From NCBI RefSeq assembly GCF_020520425.1, contig NC_079492.1, positions 112,193,157-112,257,156 on the forward strand: a stretch of DNA of 64,000 bases, in the 5' to 3' direction. The position numbers were made by a program, and so were the translations under genes. Within the stretch, counting starts at the first letter, position 1. Every line of letters begins with the position of its first letter. Positions 54,799 to 64,000 of the stretch are shown piece by piece. The notes below the pieces were generated by a model that was not told the DNA's origin, did not search any database, and saw only the letters and a list, made by a program, of their open reading frames with translations. Source of the DNA: Spinacia oleracea (taxonomy: Eukaryota > Streptophyta > Magnoliopsida > Caryophyllales > Amaranthaceae).

Positions 54799-55430
54799 TT
54801 TTTAAATTCTCCTGCAGACGTAACCCCATTATTTGTAATTAGAACAAAGAAATATAAACAATCTAAAATTTTATGCAAACCGAAAATGAATAATGGATAA
54901 ATATAAACCAAGATAGAGGAAGTTGGATTTGAACATAAAATCATGAAGTATTATTTAAAATTAAAGTTAAGAATGTACGTGATATTGAAATGGAGCCGAT
55001 TCAACATGAAATTGAGTTAATACTGAATGTAGAAATGAACTATTAAACATGAAATAGTTAAGATGGAGACTCCTTACCAAAGATAGAATAAATTTCCAAA
55101 ATCTACAGTAACATGGATTAAGCTTGACACTGCTTCACACCCAAAAAGAGGCGAGCGATGTCTGAGTTACCCAAGCTTTTTCGTTTCCACTTGATTATTG
55201 CAGAAATGGGGCTTAGTGACTGATGGTGTAGAAGCCTTGATTAACTTTACAACCATTGCCTGGGTGAACTAAAGTCGAAACTCGAAAAGCAGGAAGAAGC
55301 TAAGAGGATTGTTAACGCCATTGTGTTCTCTGTTCTTACTTTGGAACACCGAACCAGAAAAGGTGAAGAGAGAGATAGAGAAAGAACGAAAGAATGAACT
55401 AATGAATGAGACTGGTTTCACCAAAAAAAA
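54799..55430 (-). promoter_or_regulatory. Leader and promoter region of the receptor kinase
   Basis: Upstream of the kinase start the minus strand carries a pyrimidine-rich patch (TTTCTCTATCTCTCTCTTCA, about 55385-55365) of the kind found at plant transcription starts. Next is an AACAATGGCG start at 55321-55319 that opens a 24-codon upstream frame (MALTILLASSCFSS...), ending about 55247. The kinase start is about 450 bp further. The short frame may be a uORF or part of a 5-prime exon. No clear TATA box was identified. Confidence 0.4.
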
Positions 55431-55607
55431 AAGTGAATGAGACTGGCACGTGGGACGCAGGTTGGTAATTCTAGCTGTTTTAGTTTTTTTTTTTTAAAGT
55501 ATTTTTTTTTTGGCAGCAATATTCATACAGGCATACAGAAAACAGAGAAACACATTAGTACCTATCCTTCCTACACCCTATAGCTATGTTTTTTACTCTC
55601 TTAGTTA

Positions 55608-55935
55608 CTCCCTCCGTCCCGGAATACTTGACCTGTTTTTCTTATCGGGCCGTCCCTTAATACTTGACCTGTTTCTAAAAATGGAAATATTCTAACAATA
55701 TTATATTATTTCTCACTCCACCCCTATTAACCCACCTACCCCCTACTCCATACAAAAACTAATTAAAAATTCAACCCCTACTCTCCCCCAACCCCACCTC
55801 TTAACCCACCTCCCACTAACTACATTAAAATAATACCCCACTATCAACTACTACCTATTAAATTAAATAAGTCAATTCAAGTCCCTTAAACTCTGTGCCG
55901 GTCAAACCGGGTCGAGTATTCCGGGATGGAGGGAG
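55608..55935. mobile_element. Stowaway (Tc1/mariner) MITE, 328 bp
   Basis: The ends CTCCCTCCGTCCCGGAATAC and (inverted) CTCCCTCCATCCCGGAATAC match at 19 of 20 positions, with TA on both sides (55606-55607 and 55936-55937). The inside is AT/C-rich without coding capacity. The poly(A) tail of the neighbouring LINE ends at the right-hand TA. Confidence 0.95.
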
Positions 55936-56064
55936 TATCTTTTTTTTTTTTTACAAGAGAGGATTTATATATATCAACCAAAACCATTTACAACCTAATC
56001 AGTACCAAGTACTGAAACACCAGCAAGGCTCAAACAAAGTCCCAAACAGACCCCAAAAAACTAA

Positions 56065-59000
56065 TTACAAGCTAGCAAACCAATGAGCTTCACTAGTGCT
56101 AATCTTCTTTCCTATGAGTTTACTAACTCTATTTTTTACACAAAACTGAATGTGTTGTACAGTGTGTTTGACAGTAGGGACAGACCCTTCCCAAACAGAA
56201 GAGTTCCTAGCTTTCCAGATGGAGTAAACCACCCCAGCAATCACTACATAAGTGACTTTCCTTTTGAAACCAGAAGTGCAGTATCTTCTGATCAACTGGA
56301 AGAGGGAGATAAGGGGGGACCTGTAGGTTCTAAAACCTAGCCAGTGCATAATGGCAGTGCAGCAATCAATACTATACTTGCACTCAAAGAATAAGTGAGC
56401 TCCAGTCTTTGGGTGTGAGCCACACAAGCCACACAGATTATCAGTACCAATGCCTAAGGGGAACAACCTTTCTTTGGTTTTCAATCTGTCTTGTAAAGCA
56501 AGCCAGCAAATGATTCTGTGCTTTGGCAAAGAAAACCTGTTCCAGACAAACATGTTCCATATGATCTTGTCCCTAGAACCTCTCATCAACTTGTAGTTGT
56601 CCTTAATGCAGTATTTCACAGAAGTGAGCCAAGAAGAAGAACCAGTGAGCTCAGTACAAGCTTGTTTAGCTCTGTAGATGTACTTGACAGCCCAACTAGC
56701 TGCCATGGAGGGAATGTACATCTGCCAGGATTTGCTTTTTATATAGATAGAGTGGACCCATTTGACCCATAAGTTGTCCTGTTTTTGCTCAATTGCCCAA
56801 GCTAGCTTCCCAACTGCAGCTTGGTTCCAAATGGCAAGATTTCTGAAACCAAGACCACCTTGTTCTTTTGGGAAACACAAAGTCTCCCATGCAACAGGGC
56901 CAGGCCTGTTGTCATCATACACCCCATGCCATAAGAATGCTCTGCAGACAGCATTGATCTTTTTCACTACAGGTTTAGGGAGGATGAAGATCTGCCCCCA
57001 ATAGATACAGATGCTCATCAACACTGAATTAACCAATTGCATTCTGCCAGCAAAAGATAGATTTCTTGTGCTCCAGATTTTTATTCTTGTAACCATTTTA
57101 TCTACAAGCTGATCACATTCACCTGCTTGTAATTTCCTTGTGCTGATGGGGACCCCCAAGTACCTGAATGGTAATTCCCCAAATGTAAACCCAGTGATAT
57201 TTCTGATGGTATGTTTGACAGCATCAGACACACCACTACAATACACAGATGACTTGGAAGGGTTCACTTGCAGGCCAGTTGTTGCAGAAAACAGGTTGAA
57301 CCCCTCCATCATAAGCTGAATAGAATTAGGATCTCCCCTGCAGAACATTAATAGGTCATCAGCAAAGCAAAGGTGGTTGAGCTTGAGTGTTCTGCATCTG
57401 GTGTGAAATCTGAAATCAGGGTGTTCACCAACAGTTTTCATACACCTTGAAAAATACTCCATACACAGTGTGAATAAGAGAGTAGACAGGGGATCTCCTT
57501 GTCTCAATCCTCTCTTTGGCTGGATGAGGCCAGTGGGAGAGCCATTGATGAGGATAGAGTATCTGGTGGTGGAAAGACAGGTCATGACTAGCTGCACAAA
57601 GAACACAGGAAACCCTAGTTCTAGCATAGCCTCCTCAATGAAGCTCCATTCAACTGTATCATAAGCTTTCCTTAAATCTAGCTTCATTAGGCAGCAAGGT
57701 TGAGTGTGAGTGTGGTTGTACATCTTGACAATATCTTGACAAATGAGGACATTGTGTAGAATAGATCTCCCAGAAACAAAAGCCCCTTGATTATGGGAGA
57801 TGATATCTGGCAAGATTTTGTTCAGTTGATTGCACATAAGCTTAGAAATGCACTTGTAGATTACTGTAAAGCAAGCTATGGGTCTGAAATCACTCACTGT
57901 GGCTGGAACAGGCACCTTGGGAACCAAAGTAATTGCTGTGACATTTATCTCTTTCAGTAACTTCCCAGTTCTGAAGAAATCAGTAATGGCATTTTACAAG
58001 TCATCCTTAATAATTGCCCAGGTAGATTTGAAGAAGTGACTATTGTAGCCATCAAGACCAGGAGCATTGTGGATAGGGATATCATTCAACACTCTTTTCA
58101 CATCCTCCATAGAAAACTGGCAAGAAAGCAACTGCTTGTGGTTCTCAGTTAATCTAGCACCTCTATTCATGATACAGGATTTGACAGCAGTTCTATTCTC
58201 CAAATTGGTACAGAAAAACTCACTATAAAAATCATGAAAAGCCAAATTCACTCCCTGAGGGGATTGGATCCACTCACCAGACTGAGAATGAATGGAATGG
58301 ATACTGTTTTGTTTTCTTCTGTGCTTGATGCTCTGGTGGAAAAGTCTAGAGTTCTCATCACCAAATTCCAACCAGTCTATCTTGGCTCTCTGTTGGATGA
58401 ATGAAGTGTAGGTGGTGTGAGCTTTGAGATAAGCTGCAGCAGCTTCTTTCTCCAAAGTGGCCAAGCTTGTGTTGCTAGGATCTGCATGCATTTTGGATTG
58501 AACTTCCAGGAGGATGCTATGCATTTTGATATCTTCAGCTTCAACATCATTGAAACCTTGCTTGTTAAGAGCTTTGAGGTCAGTTTTGAGCCATTCAAGC
58601 TTCTGTGTAAGTCTGAACATGGGACATCCATGAACACTCTTTTGCCAATTATGATCTACAATACTGATGAACTGATCAGAAGTAGTCCACATATTGTAAA
58701 ATCTAAAAGGCCTCTTAACATGAACAGATGGAAAACTGCAAAGGACCATGGGGCAATGATCAAAATCTTCCTCTGGGAGGAAATTAGCTTCTGCATCAGG
58801 AAACATATCACCCCATTGAGTGTTTGCCAACACTCTATCAATCCTAGAAAAAACTCTAGAATTCCCCTCCTGCTTATTGGTCCAAGTATAATGTCTACCA
58901 GTGGTTTTGATTGTGTCCAAATGGCAAGAAGTCATACAATTCCTCATTGGTTGGATATCACTCAATCTAACAGGGCCACCAATTCTGTCATCAACATCCA

Positions 59001-59436
59001 TGAGAGCATTAAAATCTCCCATAATTACCCAAGGTGAGTGACAGTGAAGACCAATGTCACACAAATGATCCCATAGCTTAGTTCTTTCAGCCTTATCATT
59101 CATCCCATAGATGAAAGTCACACAGAATTTGAGGCAAGTACTGAGGGAGGTCAGTTCACAATGAACACTCTGGTTGGTCATGGCTAGAATATTGAGGTGA
59201 AAAGAGGATGGGTCCCAACCAATCACAATCCTGCTAGAAGTACAGCAACTCAAGTTGGTGGTAAAATTCCACCCAGGGCACAGATTCAGATAAAGGTCAC
59301 CCAATTTTGGAGCCTTTAGCTTGGTTTCCAGAAGGCTGAATAGCTTAATGTGGTGAAGATTGAGCATCCTCTTCACCTTTAGCTGTTTATCATATCTATT
59401 CAACCCCATGATGTTCCAACAGAGAATATTATCCAT
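56065..59436 (-). pseudogene. LINE ORF2: endonuclease, reverse transcriptase, zf-RVT (one stop)
   Basis: The N-terminal AP-type endonuclease nicks target DNA: LCWNIMGLN, LLETKL, VIMGDFNALMD, SRIDRVLA and DHCPM carry the catalytic Asn, Glu, Asp and His. A linker follows, then reverse transcriptase (about 57960-57000) with MKLDLRKAYDTVEW, RGLRQGDPLS and the catalytic FADDLLMF, then a zf-RVT region (WLALQDRLKTKERL, LCGLCGSHPKTGAHLFFEC). A single in-frame TAA at 57994-57996 separates endonuclease from RT; otherwise 1,123 codons are open in one frame. The start ATG overlaps the ORF1 stop. Confidence 0.93.
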
Positions 59437-60763
59437 TTGACTCAGGGGTAGTCAACCCCTGGTCAAATCCCACAAGATCATCCACCACAGTGTCTGTCTC
59501 CCTTGCATCAGTGGCACTCAGCACATGAAAACTGTTTCTAGTGGCAACAGGCTTGAGCTGGCTACATTGTTGCTTGCTGAACCTGTTAACTAGTTCAAAA
59601 CCTTCTTGGTCTGGACCTGCAGCAACAACATTAATTGGTGTCACAGGTTTTGGAGCTTGTTTGGCTTTCTGCACCCACACCTTTCTTGTTCTCACAGGTG
59701 GGTGAGTAGCTTTCAGTATCCCACAGTTAGTGCTATCATGTCCCATTTTCTTGCAGGAGGAGCATTGAATAGGGAGCCAATCATATTCCACTATCTGCTC
59801 AATCAGCAGACCCTTCTCATTCACAAACTGAATTGTCTTTGGACATGGCTGATCAAGACTCACTTCCACCAAAACTTTGGCAAACATGAGTTTGTCCCTG
59901 TTAAGAGTGGCTGTATCAACCTTGATAGCTTTTCCCACCAATCCAGCAATCTTAAAGAGACTTTTCTCACCCCAATATTTCACATCAAGTCTAGGCAACT
60001 TGATCCATATTGGCACTTGTTTGACAGTTTCTTTAGTATAGCATTCATCAGGGGTCCAAGGTTTGAAAATGAGGGGTTTAGAATCAAAAAATTGAGGTCC
60101 TCCTTGTAAGATTTTCTGGCAATTTTCTATAGTGGTGAAGTGAACCAAAAACAATCCTCTCCCCATCATAGAAATCTTATCCACCCCCATTTTGCCCCAG
60201 ATTCTGTGTATATATCCTTCCATAACATACTGTGGTGGGTTTGCCCCTAATACATAGCAGACCACAGCAGAGTTCCAGTATGTAATTTCATCCTCAATGT
60301 CTTCCAATTCAATGTGAACCATATTAGGGGAAGCATTCAAAGTATTCACAACAAAATTGGGGGAAATCGTATCATTATTCACAGTTTTTGCAGGTATAGT
60401 TGTATGATCATCTCGAGTTACTGTTTTATTGCCCGATTTAAAGTGGCCACACACATTTGTCCCATTTCTTAAACCATTGAGCCAAGCATTAAAACTATCA
60501 CGAACCTGAGATCTTTGTTGCAATACACGCAGAGAAGATTTAGGTGTAAGCAATTCGGGTTCCAAATTGCCAAGAATTTCTCGAATTTCTTCTGGGTTTT
60601 CTTCTGGGTATTCATCATTTGTCTCAGAGTTCATGTCCTCCTCCATTAAAGGAGACGATTCTTTCATTGAAGCAGCTCGAGTGTTAGGACGAGCCATCAC
60701 AGGTTGAGTCATCTTCTTCTTCCCTGAGTTGGACGAGCGAGTTTGCTTTCGAGGTCTACCCAT
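59429..60763 (-). CDS. LINE ORF1: DUF4283 and zinc-knuckle RNA-binding protein, 444 residues
   Basis: ORF1 proteins of plant L1 elements bind the element RNA. The N-terminal 120 residues are polar and disordered (MGRPRKQTRSSNSGKKK is nuclear-localisation-like). A DUF4283 region (about 155-290, AVVCYVLGANPP, GRGLFLVHF) and a zinc knuckle (CSSCKKMGHDSTNC, about 333-346) follow. The frame is open throughout. The TAA stop overlaps the ORF2 start in ATGGATAA. Confidence 0.92.
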   Translation of the reverse strand: MGRPRKQTRSSNSGKKKMTQPVMARPNTRAASMKESSPLMEEDMNSETNDEYPEENPEEIREILGNLEPELLTPKSSLRVLQQRSQVRDSFNAWLNGLRNGTNVCGHFKSGNKTVTRDDHTTIPAKTVNNDTISPNFVVNTLNASPNMVHIELEDIEDEITYWNSAVVCYVLGANPPQYVMEGYIHRIWGKMGVDKISMMGRGLFLVHFTTIENCQKILQGGPQFFDSKPLIFKPWTPDECYTKETVKQVPIWIKLPRLDVKYWGEKSLFKIAGLVGKAIKVDTATLNRDKLMFAKVLVEVSLDQPCPKTIQFVNEKGLLIEQIVEYDWLPIQCSSCKKMGHDSTNCGILKATHPPVRTRKVWVQKAKQAPKPVTPINVVAAGPDQEGFELVNRFSKQQCSQLKPVATRNSFHVLSATDARETDTVVDDLVGFDQGLTTPESNG

Positions 60764-60789
60764 GGCGTCGAAAGAGTTCCCTCTTCGAA

Positions 60790-63700
60790 CCTCTCAACAA
60801 ACTTTTTTTTAGTTATCTCTTTTTTACATTTTTCTATTATACAATTGTCCATATCATTCGAAATTCTAATAATGTCACCACAAATTGTAACCAGATCCAT
60901 TCTACATGCAGGATAATTCTTTAACGCTTTGATAGCATCCATAGAGCTCGTACAAATCTTCATGCTCCGAATTAGCAACTGTGTCGCCCTTTGCATTCCA
61001 TAGAGCATAGCCTTGATTTCTGCCTGTTGTCCGTCTGAAGCGTTCACCTTTAGTCCATCTTCATCAATCAATCTATTGTCCATCATAACACACCATCCTA
61101 TTGCAGCATCCCCCCATTTCTTGTTCCTACCTTTTTTCCAAGTTCCTGCAACAATAAGATTAGCATGATTCACGTTATTGTTACCTTTGAGAGCATGCAC
61201 CAAGACTCCTTCTTCTTGTCTTCGAATCTTGCTTCCCTCCCTATATTTTAGCTCAACAGCCTCCTCTGCTTGCTTTATATGTTTCACAACAAGGTGCATG
61301 ACTGTTCTGGGATTGGCTTCAACATTTCTGAACACTACTTCATTCCTATGTATCCATATTGACCATAGAATTGCGATAAATGCTCTGACTCGCGGACTAT
61401 TACGACCATCTTCAGTCCAAAAGAAATGCATGAAGTTTTTTATCCACTCAGAGATTCCAATATGCTGGTTCACACGAGCATTTATCCCCAAAGGAGATCC
61501 CTTCCAAACATGGCTAGAAATTGGGCAGTCTCTAAATAAATGTTTATCATTTTCTTGCGACTTCTTACAAAGGACACAACCGTCTTCCACCATCATACCT
61601 CTTTTGCGTAGCCTACTTCTGGTTGCAATGGCTTCATTTAGTAACCTCCATGTAAAAATTCTCCATTTTGGGATCAACTCACTCTTCCATAATCTTTTCC
61701 AGAATTTGTCCTTATTATCAAGAGGAGTTTGAAGATTCTTCTCCATTATCAGCTGATTATATATAGATTTGACTGTGGGTTGCCCCGTTCTGTTTGCCAT
61801 CCAACATATTTGATCTTCCTTATCTTCATCAGATATATGCATACACAGAATTTCCCTAGTTGTATTTGAAGAAAAAGTTGCCCATATAAGCTGGTGGTTC
61901 CACCTTCTTTCCTGTGAGTGGAAAAGATCTTTAACTTTAACAATGTCTCTGTTATTTTCAGCTTCATTATTTTCAAACGAGACCTTCTTTGATGGGAGCC
62001 ACAATCCATTTCTAATATCCACATTGCCTCTATATATAACTCTTCCTACATTATTACTAATCTCCTGTATGCTTTTACATAAACCCTTGTATCCCCATGA
62101 TGCATTGTTAAAAATGTCTTTATTCAAGGCTGCTTCAACAGGAGACTTCTTATATGCAGCTTTCATGACCCTTGCCAGCAAAATTGAAGGATCGTTATGA
62201 ATTCTAAATGCTTGCTTGGCTAGTAAGGCTTTATTATATGTATCAATATTCCTCAACCCAACTCCTCCTAAACCCTTAGGCATCTCCAACTTACACCTCT
62301 TTGTCCAACAGATGCCCTTATTATTGGTTGAACCCTTCCACCAGAATCTCATTAAAGTTGAATTAATCTGATCAGTAATTTTCTTTGGCACGTAGAACAC
62401 TGATAGAAGATTTGTAGACAGAGCTGCTAAGATGGCATTGATAAACACTAATCTACCTGCCTGAGATAAACTCAAATGCTTCTATGATAGAGTTTTCCTG
62501 TGCACTTTATCCACAATAGATTGAAATGACTTTGAGGATCTGCCATCTATTTCTACATCACAACCAAGATATCTTCCCAATTTTTCTGAGCAGGGAGTTC
62601 CAAGGATTTTTTTTAGTTCTTGCTTTACCAAATCAGGAGTGTTAGGACTGAAGATAACACTGGACTTGTCAAAGTTTATAGCTTCCCCCGAAATTTTGCA
62701 GAAAAATTCAATGGTGTTTCTCAATTTTTCACACGAATATTTATTTGCTTTAAAACAGAATAAAGAGTCATCAGCAAAAAACAAGTGTGAAATGGAAGGA
62801 GCAGACCTTGTAATTTTTATCCCCTTAATAAATTTTGCCTCCTCTAGTTGTATCATCATTTTCGACAGAACCTCCATAACAAGAATGAACAGATATGGCG
62901 AAATCGGATCTCCTTGTCTTAGTCCACATTTTGGTTTGAATGGTTCACTTGGCTCTCCATTGATAATGATAGAATATGAAGCTGTAGTAACACATTGCAT
63001 AATCCAGTGTCTACATCTAGAAGGAACAAGCATGCTATCCAAAACCCACTCCACAAATTCCCAACTTACCCTGTCATATGCTTTGTTCATGTCAACCTTC
63101 AGTATTGCATATCTCTCTAACCCTTTTTTTTCCTTTTTATGTATGTCATGATCTCATGCGCAAGGAGGCAATTGTCTCCCATGTATCTTTTAGGCACAAA
63201 AGCATTCTGAAAAGGTCCAACAATTTGCTGCATGATAACTTTCAATCTGTTTGTGATGCATTTGGATATTATTTTATAAATGACATTGCATAAACTAATA
63301 GGGCGAAATTGAGCCGCTTTCTCTGGACTTTCTACTTTTGGGATAAGGGCTATTAACGTCTGATTCCATTCTCTAAGAATAAATCATGTCCTAAAGAAAT
63401 GCAAAACAGCTTCTGTTATGTCTTTTCCTATGATACCCCAAGCTTTGTGATAGAAGATGGCTGGAATACCATCAGGACCTGGAGCCTTCAATCCACTCAT
63501 TTGAAACACCGTTGTTTTAACATCTTGCTTAGTGAATTTTTCATCCAGTCTGGCAATTTGTTGGCTATCTAACTTTGGAATTAAGTTTCTTACTTCATCA
63601 GGAATTCTCATGGACTCCACACATTCATCTGCTTTGAACAAATTTTTAAAATACTTACAAACAACATTCTTTATCCCATCTGAATCCGACACCCAATTAC

Positions 63701-64000
63701 CATCATCACTTTGAATCATTTTGATTGCATTTCTGGTCTTCCTGTGTTTAGCACATCTAAAAAAGAAGGATGTGTTACTATCTCCCAAAGCAATCCATTT
63801 GCCCTTTGCTCTTTGTTTCCAATAGGCTAACTTGATGAGTGCTTTATCAAAACATTCTTCTCTTGTTTTCCTTTCCTGCCTTATATTTTCCAAAATGTTC
63901 TGCTGAGTATACTTTTGCAATTGCTGCTGATTGTTATCACAAATATCCATTATATCATCCCAAAGAATATTATTAGCCATCTGAAATTCTTTGCACCGTG
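60790..64000 (-). pseudogene. Second LINE: ORF2 with RT, zf-RVT and RNase H domain, decayed, runs off the window
   Basis: From the window end the minus strand shows the region before RT (63980-63384, ending APGPDGIPAIFYHKAW), RT (63370-62100) with KVDMNKAYDRVSWEFVEW, CGLRQGDPISPYLFI and the catalytic FADDSLFC, a zf-RVT region near 61700-61500 (FTWRLLNEAIATRS, GCVLCKKS), and a C-terminal RNase H-like domain (61120-60850, GWCVMMDNRLIDEDG, then AEIKAMLYGMQRA). Breaks: stop at 63384-63386, frame change near 63130-63150, stop at 62482-62484. The endonuclease lies outside the window. It meets the first LINE near 60800 without an intervening poly(A). Confidence 0.88.

Larger units (their letters stand above)
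55938..60800 (-). mobile_element. LINE (non-LTR retrotransposon, plant L1 group), nearly intact
   Basis: The minus-strand element has ORF1 (60763-59429), ORF2 (59436-56065) and ends in a poly(A) tail, seen on the plus strand as a T-run at 55940-55952. The 5-prime border is unclear, somewhere between 60770 and 60810, where it abuts a second LINE in the same orientation. Only one nonsense codon is seen in both ORFs, so the copy is young. Confidence 0.9.

Overview
This window is nuclear DNA of a flowering plant, most likely a eudicot. The evidence is GT-AG introns, a FERONIA-family (CrRLK1L) receptor kinase, plant-specific transposon families (CACTA, SIRE, Tat, Athila, TRIM, Stowaway) and captured fragments of plant cellular genes. 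The species cannot be named from sequence alone. Over 70 percent of the window is transposable element, much of it nested, and the only cellular gene that looks intact is the receptor kinase on the minus strand at 52420-54798. Layout: 1-10239 is the 5-prime part (minus strand) of a CACTA/En-Spm transposon. It carries a nearly intact TNP2-type transposase and a TNPA-like gene whose largest intron is filled by about 17 copies of a 161-bp satellite. This CACTA is inserted in the 3-prime part of a Ty3/gypsy Tat-lineage retrotransposon (10240-19164, minus) with a 2.0-kb 5-prime LTR, a PBS, a decayed pol and two tandem-repeat families where gag should be. A decayed Athila pol (19735-21430, plus) and a complete small TRIM retroelement (22343-23326) follow. 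From 25082 to 42396 lies a Ty1/copia SIRE-type element with two similar 1.3-kb LTRs. It has lost protease and integrase and hosts two insertions: a 2.9-kb solo LTR in gag (27441-30317) and a 7.2-kb CACTA-like element (33149-40367). That CACTA-like element is the most interesting object in the window. It has matching TIRs and a TTT target duplication, carries the same 161-bp satellite in a head-to-head inverted layout, hosts two hAT MITEs, and holds fragments of three cellular genes in one orientation: an RMA-type RING E3 ligase, a CREG-like flavin-binding-fold protein and a chloroplast YchF-type GTPase. The CREG and YchF pieces keep splice sites and are in phase, so splicing would give an in-frame chimera. 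From 42397 to 52419 the sequence is mostly non-coding, with an 82-bp minisatellite, a possible FAR1-like fragment, a 765-bp hAT MITE, a Stowaway MITE and an HSP90-like exon fragment. Downstream of the receptor kinase promoter are another Stowaway MITE (55608-55935), a nearly intact LINE (about 55938-60800, one nonsense codon) and a second, more decayed LINE with an RNase H domain that runs off the window end. The genes do not form a pathway. The window records layered transposition, satellite birth inside transposons, and gene capture next to one receptor kinase.
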